NCBI GenBank assembly: GCA_021787505.1
Contig: JAJYLU010000184.1
Location: forward strand, 1-5,199
Source of the DNA: Nitrospirota bacterium
GTDB lineage: Bacteria; Nitrospirota; Thermodesulfovibrionia; Thermodesulfovibrionales; UBA6898
Direction: 5' to 3'
Length of the DNA: 5,199 nt
Of the stretch, positions 1-5,199 are shown piece after piece. Every line of letters begins with the position of its first letter. Within the stretch, counting starts at the first letter, position 1. The translations under genes were made by a program, and so were the position numbers. The notes beneath the pieces are model-generated. The model saw nothing but the letters and a program-made list of their open reading frames with translations, was not told the DNA's origin and did no database searches.

Positions 1-45
1 GCGCAGATGGAGGGTGTGGTGGCGCTGAAAAAAAGTAAAAGGTAA
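1..45 (+). CDS. C-terminal end of upstream gene (possible RND adaptor, CusB-like)
   Basis: Frame 1 is open from the window edge and ends at TAA 43-45, giving the tail AQMEGVVALKKSKR. Eight of its first nine codons end in G, matching the codon style of cusA, so this frame is preferred. Frame 3 (tail ADGGCGGAEKK, stop TAA 36-38) is the alternative and has poorer third-position bias. Nothing in 14 residues identifies a family. The idea that it is the periplasmic adaptor of the efflux system rests only on the usual gene order, adaptor before CusA. The last codons and the stop lie inside the AT-rich heptad repeat that starts at 32, so the lysine-rich tail is repeat-derived. Confidence 0.4.
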   Translation, partial: AQMEGVVALKKSKR

Positions 46-59
46 AAAGTTAAAGGTGA
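32..59 (+). repeat. Heptanucleotide repeat block, left arm
   Basis: Four consecutive 7-base units of consensus AARGTDA: AAAGTAA at 32-38, AAGGTAA at 39-45, AAAGTTA at 46-52 and AAGGTGA at 53-59. The block overlaps the end of the upstream coding frame. It is mirrored on the opposite strand at 131-158; bases 45-61 pair perfectly over 17 bases with 143-159. It resembles the short tandemly repeated repetitive (STRR) heptamers described in some bacteria, but I cannot assign it to a named family. Confidence 0.8.
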
Positions 60-130
60 AAAATCGTTGGCAAATGCTGTGGACCGATTTCAGGCCGGGC
101 TGACATGAAACTAAATAATCTTGTTTTGTA

Positions 131-158
131 TTACTTTTTACCTTTCACCTTTAACTTT
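131..158 (-). repeat. Heptanucleotide repeat block, right arm
   Basis: Read on the minus strand this block has the same four heptads as the left arm in another order: AAAGTTA (158-152), AAGGTGA (151-145), AAGGTAA (144-138) and AAAGTAA (137-131). The two arms are inverted around a 71-base core (60-130). The block ends four bases before the AGGA ribosome-binding site of cusA, so it forms most of the immediate 5' region of that gene. Pairing of the arms in RNA could form a long-loop stem, though the stem would be AT-rich and weak. Confidence 0.8.
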
Positions 159-162
159 TCGC

Positions 163-166
163 AGGA
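163..166 (+). promoter_or_regulatory. Ribosome-binding site of cusA
   Basis: AGGA, three bases before ATG 170. The spacing is short but usable. Together with the family-typical N-terminus that follows, it supports the ATG at 170 as the start. No convincing sigma70 promoter is visible in 46-169, which suggests cusA is co-transcribed with the upstream gene. Confidence 0.6.
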
Positions 167-169
167 CAA

Positions 170-3100
170 ATGATTTCGAAGATCATCGAATACAGCGTGA
201 GGAACAAGTTCATCATCTTCCTGATGGTCGGCTTTCTCCTGCTGTGGGGGATATGGGCGATCAGGAACATCCCTCTCGATGCGATACCCGACCTGAGCGA
301 CACGCAGGTGATCATCTTCACCGACTGGCCGGGCAGAAGTCCCGACCTTGTCGAAAACCAGGTCACCTATCCGATCACCTCGACGCTTCTTGCAGCGCCG
401 AGGGTCCAGGCGGTCCGGGGATTTTCCTTCCTGGGGAGTTCTTTCATCTATGTCATCTTCAACGAGGGCACGGACATCTACTGGGCCCGGAGCCGCGTGC
501 TCGAATATATCGATTCGGTGAAAGGCAAACTACCTCCCGGTGTGACCCCCGTGCTCGGTCCTGATGCGACGAGCATCGGATGGGGATTCGAGTACGCGGT
601 AGTCGATGATACCGGAGGACATAATCTTTCCCAACTTCGGTCTATCCAGGACTGGAACATCAAGCTCGCGCTCGAAAGCGTGCCAGGCGTGTCCCAGGTG
701 GCTTCCGTGGGCGGCTTCGTAAGGCAGTACCAGGTGAACGTCGATCCGAATCGTCTTGCCGCCTACAACATTCCCATCATGAAGGTCGTCGATGCTGTGA
801 GGGCCAGCAACAAGGATGTTGAAGGCAGGGTCGTGGAGTTCTCCGGCGCCGAATACATGGTGAGGGGCCGCGGGTATATAAGGAGCATCGGGGACATAGA
901 GGACATCGTGATAGGCACAAACGGCAACGGTACCCCTGTCTACGTGCGCGACGTCGGCCGTGTGCAACTCGGTCCGGACATAAGGCGAGGGGTGGCGGAA
1001 CTCGACGGCAAGGGAGAGGTAGCCGGGGGGATCGTCGTCGTCCGTTTCGGGGAGAACGTCCTGAACGTCATTGACCGGGTGAAGGAAAAGATCGCAAAAG
1101 ATATTCAGCCGTCCCTGCCCAAGGGCGTGAGGATCGTAGTTACCTACGACCGGTCCGATCTCATCCATAAGTCTATCGACACGCTGAAGGAGGAGATCAT
1201 AAAACTTTCGATCGCGGTGAGCGTCGTCTGCCTCATCTTCCTCTTCCATCTCCCGAGCGCTCTTGTGGTGATCCTGACCCTTCCGGTCGCGATAGTCATC
1301 TCCTTTATCTGCATGTATTACCTCGGCGTGACCTCCAACATCATGAGCCTCGGCGGCATCGCTATTGCCATCGGAGCGATGGTCGACGCCTCGATCATCA
1401 TGGTCGAAAACGCCCATAAGAAGATGGAGGAATGGATCTGCGACGGAAGGAAGAGGTGCAGCAGGCTTGACGTCATCATCGATGCGGCAAAGGAGGTCGG
1501 GCCTTCGCTTTTTTTCTCTCTCCTCGTGATCACCGTCGGGTTCCTGCCCGTCTTTACGCTCGAGTCGCAGGCCGGAAGGCTCTTCAAACCCCTTGCCTTT
1601 ACCAAGACCTTCGCGATGCTCTTCGCATCGTTCCTTGCAATCACTCTTACCCCGGTCCTGATGTCGCTCTTTATCCGGGGGAACATCAAACCCGAGTCCG
1701 AAAACCCGATCGTAAACTTCCTCGGGAAGCTCTATAAACCGAGGGTCTATTTTTCTCTCAAGCACAGCTGGCTGATCATTGTTCTTGCGGTCGTGATCAT
1801 GGCGCTGACCGTATTTCCGGTCAAAAAGCTCGGCTCGGAATTCATGCCCCCGCTCTACGAGGGGACGCTCTTTTACATGCCGGTCACCGTGCCGGGGGCC
1901 TCAGTTTCTCTCGCTTCGCGGCTTCTTCAGCTTCAGGACAAGCTTCTCATGACTATACCTGAGATCTCTCAGGTCTTCGGGAAAGCGGGGAGGGCCGATA
2001 CCGCCACCGATCCTGCTCCTGTCGAGATGTTTGAGACAGTGGTCAACCTTAAGCCGGACGAAGGCCCGTCTATCACGGACAGGCTTCTATATTGGTTAGG
2101 CATTAAGAAAGAGCTGCCGAAGTCCCAATGGCGCAAGGGCATGACCGTTGAGAAACTCAAGAACGAGATGAACGACAGGCTCCAGATACCAGGTGTCGCG
2201 AATTCCTTCACGATGCCGATCAAGGCAAGGATTGACATGAACGCGACCGGCATCAGGACGAATGCGGGGGTCAAGGTGATCGGTCCGAAACTGGAAGAAC
2301 TCGCAAAGGTGTCGAAGGAAGTAGAGGACGCTGTCAAAGGCATCCCCGGCACGAGGTCAGCCTATGCCGAGAGGGTCATGACCGGATATTTTCTCGATAT
2401 TACGCCGAAGCGTGACGAGATAGCCCGCTACGGGCTGTCCGTCGACGATGTGCAGGACGTGATACAGACGGCCCTGGGCGGCATGAATATCACGGTCACG
2501 GTAGAGGGCAGGGAGCGTTATCCGGTGGACGTAAGATACATGAGGGAACTGCGGAATAGTATCGCAAAGATAAAACGTATCCTCGTGCCCGTGAGACCCG
2601 CGGGAGGTGTGGGGAAAGAAATGATGGCCGGACCGGCGCCCGCAGAGGCGTCCGCCAATGTCCCGCTTGGAGAGATCGCAGACGTCCGGATCGTGAAGGG
2701 ACCCACCTCGATCAAGAGCGAGGAAGGGCTGCTCGCCAATTATGTCTATATCGATTATTCGGGCGGAGACGTCGGCGGCTATGTGAAGAAGGCCCAGGAA
2801 AAAGTCGCTGCTGCCGTAAAACTCCCGGAAGGCTACAGGCTCGAATGGTCGGGGGAGTACGAATACCTTGTGAAGACGCACGAGCGGCTTAAGCTGGTGA
2901 TTCCCCTTACGATCCTCATCATTTTCGTGCTTCTTTACTTCAACACGAAGTCTGTCACGAAGTCCTTTATCGTGATGCTGGCGGTCCCTTTCTCGCTTGT
3001 CGGATCGTTCTGGCTGTTGTACCTGCTGCACTACAATACAAGCATCGCGGTATGGGTCGGGATGATCGCCCTTGCCGGGCTCGACGCCGAGACAGGAGTC

Positions 3101-3415
3101 GTGATGCTCCTCTATCTGGACCTGGCGCACGAGGAGTGGAAGAAGCAGGGCCGGATGAATACTGTGGCCGACCTCGACGAGGCGATCATGCACGGCGCGG
3201 TGAAGAGGATCAGGCCGAAGCTCATGACCGTCGGGGTGATCCTGGCGGGTCTTATCCCGATCATGTTCAGTCATGGGGCGGGGTCTGATGTGATGAAGAG
3301 GATCGCAGCCCCCATGATCGGCGGCGTCGTCACTTCTGAGATACTGGAGCTTACTATTTACCCTGCTATTTACAAGATCTGGAAGAAGAGGGAACTGCCG
3401 AAGGCCGCGGAATAA
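170..3415 (+). CDS. cusA: CusA/CzcA-family heavy-metal RND efflux pump, probably Cu(I)/Ag(I)
   Basis: Inner-membrane proton antiporter of a tripartite metal exporter; it works with a periplasmic adaptor and an outer-membrane channel. The 1081-residue protein has the RND layout: TM1 at about 13-31, a large periplasmic loop, TM2-TM6 at about 343-500, TM7 at about 533-550, a second large loop, and TM8-TM12 at about 906-1068. The TM4 motif IGAMVDASIIMVENAHKK is typical of heavy-metal RND pumps. Against E. coli CusA as I recall it, the three-methionine binding site (M573, M623, M672) maps to M570, M620 and M690. The transmembrane pairs M391-M1009, M403-M486 and M410-M501 map to M392-M1042, M404-M483 and M411-M498. 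The proton-relay residues D405, E939 and K984 map to D406, E974 and K1017. This favours monovalent Cu/Ag over divalent Zn/Co/Cd. It is about 34 residues longer than the E. coli protein because of inserts near 630-650 and 810-830. The frame is intact. Confidence 0.96.
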   Translation: MISKIIEYSVRNKFIIFLMVGFLLLWGIWAIRNIPLDAIPDLSDTQVIIFTDWPGRSPDLVENQVTYPITSTLLAAPRVQAVRGFSFLGSSFIYVIFNEGTDIYWARSRVLEYIDSVKGKLPPGVTPVLGPDATSIGWGFEYAVVDDTGGHNLSQLRSIQDWNIKLALESVPGVSQVASVGGFVRQYQVNVDPNRLAAYNIPIMKVVDAVRASNKDVEGRVVEFSGAEYMVRGRGYIRSIGDIEDIVIGTNGNGTPVYVRDVGRVQLGPDIRRGVAELDGKGEVAGGIVVVRFGENVLNVIDRVKEKIAKDIQPSLPKGVRIVVTYDRSDLIHKSIDTLKEEIIKLSIAVSVVCLIFLFHLPSALVVILTLPVAIVISFICMYYLGVTSNIMSLGGIAIAIGAMVDASIIMVENAHKKMEEWICDGRKRCSRLDVIIDAAKEVGPSLFFSLLVITVGFLPVFTLESQAGRLFKPLAFTKTFAMLFASFLAITLTPVLMSLFIRGNIKPESENPIVNFLGKLYKPRVYFSLKHSWLIIVLAVVIMALTVFPVKKLGSEFMPPLYEGTLFYMPVTVPGASVSLASRLLQLQDKLLMTIPEISQVFGKAGRADTATDPAPVEMFETVVNLKPDEGPSITDRLLYWLGIKKELPKSQWRKGMTVEKLKNEMNDRLQIPGVANSFTMPIKARIDMNATGIRTNAGVKVIGPKLEELAKVSKEVEDAVKGIPGTRSAYAERVMTGYFLDITPKRDEIARYGLSVDDVQDVIQTALGGMNITVTVEGRERYPVDVRYMRELRNSIAKIKRILVPVRPAGGVGKEMMAGPAPAEASANVPLGEIADVRIVKGPTSIKSEEGLLANYVYIDYSGGDVGGYVKKAQEKVAAAVKLPEGYRLEWSGEYEYLVKTHERLKLVIPLTILIIFVLLYFNTKSVTKSFIVMLAVPFSLVGSFWLLYLLHYNTSIAVWVGMIALAGLDAETGVVMLLYLDLAHEEWKKQGRMNTVADLDEAIMHGAVKRIRPKLMTVGVILAGLIPIMFSHGAGSDVMKRIAAPMIGGVVTSEILELTIYPAIYKIWKKRELPKAAE

Positions 3416-3452
3416 TGCAGGTCCCGTGAGCGGACTATATGCGCAAAGAGGG

Positions 3453-3481
3453 TTGACACAGGCGGCCCAAAGAACTATAAC
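3453..3481 (+). promoter_or_regulatory. Sigma70-type promoter before the small membrane protein gene
   Basis: A perfect -35 TTGACA (3453-3458) is followed after exactly 17 bases by the -10 box TATAAC (3476-3481), one mismatch from consensus. The expected transcription start, 6-7 bases past the -10, falls at about 3487-3488, on the ATG of the next gene. The element begins 38 bases after the cusA stop, so the small gene is likely expressed independently of the efflux genes. Confidence 0.7.
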
Positions 3482-3486
3482 AATGT

Positions 3487-3714
3487 ATGGTCCTGGTGCT
3501 CGGATTACTACCCTTTTTTGTCGTCCTGATCTCAGCACTCATCCTCGGGAACGCCGGAAGAAATATACTGGAGAAGGTCACCCTCTTTTTTTATACCCCG
3601 CGCGATGTGGAAAAGGATTCCGCAAACATTCTCATATTGCTCAGGGCCGCTTTCTGGGTGTCGCTTTTTATTTCTGTCTGGATGATCATGAAAGTCGCTT
3701 GTTCTGAATCCTGA
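3487..3714 (+). CDS. Small two-helix membrane protein of unknown function
   Basis: A 75-residue protein that I do not recognise. It has a hydrophobic helix at about residues 2-21, a polar central stretch (about 22-46, including RNILEK and TPRDVEKDS), and a second hydrophobic helix at about 48-70, ending in ACSES. Both ends would therefore lie on the same side of the membrane. The hydrophobic/polar/hydrophobic pattern and codon use like cusA argue that this frame is real rather than the overlapping frame at 3426-3707. An in-frame TAA at 3478-3480 lies just upstream, so ATG 3487 is the first possible start. No Shine-Dalgarno is visible, but a strong promoter ends 5 bases before the ATG, suggesting a leaderless mRNA. 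It sits 71 bases after cusA and 178 bases before trmFO. A link to metal export is possible by position only; it has no methionine, histidine or cysteine cluster to bind metal. Confidence 0.65.
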   Translation: MVLVLGLLPFFVVLISALILGNAGRNILEKVTLFFYTPRDVEKDSANILILLRAAFWVSLFISVWMIMKVACSES

Positions 3715-3725
3715 AAAGAGTCAAC

Positions 3726-3743
3726 CACGAGGATCACAGGGGG
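3726..3743 (+). repeat. Degenerate nonamer repeat block, left arm
   Basis: Two adjacent 9-base units, CACGAGGAT (3726-3734) and CACAGGGGG (3735-3743), related to the units read on the minus strand at 3808-3833. The match is degenerate, so this arm is less certain than the right one. Confidence 0.4.
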
Positions 3744-3751
3744 CGGGAAAA

Positions 3752-3770
3752 TTGCCAGGGGCGTTGGCAA
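3752..3770. other. Small perfect hairpin or palindrome
   Basis: TTGCCA (3752-3757) and TGGCAA (3765-3770) form a perfect 6-base stem with a 7-base loop. On the plus strand it is followed by AAAAG, so it is not a Rho-independent terminator for the small gene. On the minus strand it is followed by TTTT, but no minus-strand gene needs ending here. It lies in the core between the two nonamer repeat arms and could be a protein-binding palindrome or simply the centre of the repeat cassette. Confidence 0.45.
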
Positions 3771-3807
3771 AAAGTCAGGGTCAACAATGTGGTCTATGCC
3801 ATCACTT

Positions 3808-3833
3808 TTCTTTGCGTTCTCTGCGACTTCGCG
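3808..3833 (-). repeat. Nonamer repeat block, right arm
   Basis: On the minus strand it reads CGCGAAGT (3833-3826), CGCAGAGAA (3825-3817) and CGCAAAGAA (3816-3808), an 8-9 base periodic series of the CRCARAGRA type. It faces the related block at 3726-3743 across a 64-base core. Similar CACAGAGGA-like dispersed intergenic repeats are familiar from several bacterial genomes, but I cannot name the family. Confidence 0.55.
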
Positions 3834-3881
3834 CGAACAACTGCGGTTTTCAGGTGAATATGTTTCTGCCCGCGATTCGGT

Positions 3882-3887
3882 TATAAT
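3882..3887 (+). promoter_or_regulatory. -10 box of the trmFO promoter
   Basis: A perfect TATAAT ends 5 bases before the trmFO ATG. No good -35 hexamer is seen at 15-19 base spacing (the 17-spaced hexamer is TATGTT), and there is no TG extension. Expected transcription would start at about 3893-3894, on the start codon. Confidence 0.6.
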
Positions 3888-3892
3888 GAACC

Positions 3893-5199
3893 ATGTCGGA
3901 AGAATTGATCGTAATCGGCGGCGGGCTCGCGGGCTCTGAGGCTGCGTGGCAGGCCGCAAGGAGAGGAATTCGGGTTCGCCTTTACGAGATGAGGCCAGAA
4001 AAACTTACCGAGGCCCACAGGACAGGGAACCTCGGAGAACTCGTCTGCTCGAATTCGCTCAGGTCGAATGACCTTTACAGTGCGCCGGGACTTCTGAAAA
4101 AAGAGCTTTCGATGGCCGGCTCGCTGATAATGGAGGCTGCGGTGAATTCTGCGGTCCCTGCGGGGTCTGCCCTTGCCGTGGACAGGGGTGTCTTTTCAGG
4201 TTATATATCCGGGCGGCTCTCAGGCCATCCGGACATCGAGATCATAAGAGAAGAAGTCGTCGGTCTGCCCGAAACAGCGACGATAATCGCGACCGGTCCG
4301 CTCACTTCGGCATCAATGGCGAAGTCCCTGTCCGAACTGCTTGGCGGTGCGCATCTCTACTTTTACGATGCGATTGCGCCGATCATCGACGCCGATTCTA
4401 TCGATTACGAAAAAGTCTACCGTGCATCGCGTTATGGAAAGGGCGGAGACGACTACGTCAATTGTCCGATGAGTAAGGAAGAATACGAGGCCTTCTATAC
4501 CGCACTTACCGAGGCCGATAAGGTTACGCCGAGGGAGTTCGAGGAACAGCGGGTCTTCGAGGGCTGCATGCCGATAGAGGTGATGGCCTCCCGGGGAAAA
4601 GATACTATGAGGTTCGGGCCGATGAAGCCGGTCGGCCTTCCGGACCCGAAGACGGGGAAAGAGCCTTATGCGGTGGTCCAGCTGCGTACTGAGAATACGC
4701 AACTGACTGCATATAATATCGTCGGCTTCCAGACGCGGCTCAAATGGCCCGAGCAGAAGAGGGTCTTTTGCATGATCCCCGGCCTTGCAAACGCCGAATT
4801 CCTGCGATACGGCAGTCTTCACCGCAATACCTTCATCAATTCTCCGCTTTTCCTGAGCAGGGACCTGACACTCAAGAGCAAAGAGAATATCTTTATTGCC
4901 GGCCAGATTTCAGGGGTGGAGGGCTATATCGAATCGACTGCGATGGGCCTGATCGCAGGGATAAATGCGTCTCTCAAAATCAAGGGAAAGACGACTGTCG
5001 AAGTTCCCCCTTCGACCGCACACGGAGCGTTGATAAGGCATATCACCGGATCAGAGAGCAAGCACTTCCAGCCGAGCAACATCAACTTCGGACTCTTCCC
5101 GGTTCCCGGCGAGTTGTTGAAAATCAGGGACAAGAGGAAGAGAAAGGCGATGATCGTAGAAAGGGCGTTGACAGACTGGGAGGAGTATCTTGGGAGAGT
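3893..5199 (+). CDS. trmFO: Methylenetetrahydrofolate--tRNA-(uracil-5-)-methyltransferase TrmFO, cut by window end
   Basis: FAD enzyme that makes 5-methyluridine at position 54 in the T-loop of tRNA, using 5,10-methylenetetrahydrofolate as carbon donor and reduced flavin as reductant. The frame is open for 435 codons to the window edge with no stop. Family members are about 435-445 residues, so only a few residues should be missing. Visible motifs: the FAD-binding VIGGGLAGSEAA at residues 7-18 (G9, G11, G14); ELVCSNSLRSND with C52; EGCMPIEVMA with C225; then DTMRFGPMKPVGL, PYAVVQLR, NIVGFQT, MIPGLANAEFLRYGSLHRNTFI, and the C-terminal flavin motif FIAGQISGVEGYIESTAMG. C52 and C225 match the two catalytic cysteines known in the Bacillus subtilis enzyme (C53, C226). 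The start is fixed: an in-frame TGA lies at 3887-3889, and ATG 3893 is the only start before the flavin motif. There is no Shine-Dalgarno; TATAAT ends 5 bases upstream. Confidence 0.97.
   Translation, partial: MSEELIVIGGGLAGSEAAWQAARRGIRVRLYEMRPEKLTEAHRTGNLGELVCSNSLRSNDLYSAPGLLKKELSMAGSLIMEAAVNSAVPAGSALAVDRGVFSGYISGRLSGHPDIEIIREEVVGLPETATIIATGPLTSASMAKSLSELLGGAHLYFYDAIAPIIDADSIDYEKVYRASRYGKGGDDYVNCPMSKEEYEAFYTALTEADKVTPREFEEQRVFEGCMPIEVMASRGKDTMRFGPMKPVGLPDPKTGKEPYAVVQLRTENTQLTAYNIVGFQTRLKWPEQKRVFCMIPGLANAEFLRYGSLHRNTFINSPLFLSRDLTLKSKENIFIAGQISGVEGYIESTAMGLIAGINASLKIKGKTTVEVPPSTAHGALIRHITGSESKHFQPSNINFGLFPVPGELLKIRDKRKRKAMIVERALTDWEEYLGR

Noticed and set aside
67..95. TTGGCA at 67-72 as a -35 box for cusA
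   Set aside because: The hexamer 17 bases downstream is TCAGGC, and neighbouring spacings give no -10 match.
30..160. CRISPR array or classical MITE
   Set aside because: The repeats are 7 bases, with no 25-40 base direct repeats or regular spacers; no target-site duplication is visible at the cassette borders.
121..564. Forward frame starting upstream of cusA
   Set aside because: Out-of-frame shadow of the cusA N-terminus; its start lies in the repeat arm and the product has no protein-like pattern.
530..1765. Long antisense open frame (411 codons) inside cusA
   Set aside because: It lies entirely opposite a conserved pump gene, its product is His/Asp/Arg-rich without recognisable domains, and long antisense frames are expected opposite G/C-ending codons.
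3421..3435. GTCC/GGAC hairpin after cusA as a terminator
   Set aside because: Only a 4-base stem, with no following T-run.
2357..3538. Long antisense open frame (393 codons) over the end of cusA
   Set aside because: Mirror of cusA codon bias, with a charged low-quality composition; it also runs across the clear forward promoter at 3453-3481.
3426..3707. 93-codon GTG-start frame overlapping the small membrane gene
   Set aside because: Composition is mixed and basic, without domains or membrane segments, whereas the overlapping frame at 3487-3714 gives two clean hydrophobic helices and matching codon use.
3591..3959. Antisense 122-codon frame over the trmFO promoter region
   Set aside because: It spans the repeat cassette and the trmFO start, and shows no family features.
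4313..4822. Antisense 169-codon frame inside trmFO
   Set aside because: Shadow of a highly conserved gene on the other strand.

Overview
The window looks like part of a bacterial chromosome with compact, forward-strand coding, mostly G/C-ending codons and frequent AGG arginine codons. It carries trmFO, the folate- and FAD-dependent tRNA U54 methylase, rather than the SAM-dependent trmA. That argues against a gammaproteobacterium and fits lineages such as Nitrospirota, Desulfobacterota or other trmFO-bearing phyla. The style resembles a Nitrospirota or deltaproteobacterial genome, but this is an impression and the window has no taxonomic marker that settles it.

Layout. Bases 1-45 are the last codons of an upstream gene, possibly the periplasmic adaptor of a metal-efflux system. 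Bases 46-169 hold an inverted pair of AT-rich heptanucleotide repeat blocks (32-59 and 131-158). Bases 170-3415 encode a full-length CusA-type heavy-metal RND efflux pump. After a 71-base gap with a near-consensus sigma70-type promoter comes a 75-residue, two-helix membrane protein of unknown function (3487-3714). The next gap (3715-3892) holds a second inverted pair of degenerate repeat blocks, this time nonamers, around a small hairpin, and then a perfect TATAAT box. Bases 3893 to the window end encode nearly all of trmFO, cut by the window edge close to its C-terminus.

How the genes relate. CusA would be the inner-membrane proton-driven pump of a tripartite Cu(I)/Ag(I) exporter, with its adaptor and outer-membrane channel presumably upstream. 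The small membrane protein and trmFO have their own promoter elements and are probably transcribed apart from the pump. The most notable point is that both of these genes lack a Shine-Dalgarno sequence and both have a -10 hexamer ending exactly 5 bases before the ATG. The predicted transcripts would start at or next to the start codon, i.e. be leaderless, whereas cusA has an AGGA ribosome-binding site. I found no defence system, mobile element, CRISPR array or RNA gene. The unusual content is in the two intergenic repeat cassettes, the apparently leaderless genes and the orphan small membrane protein.
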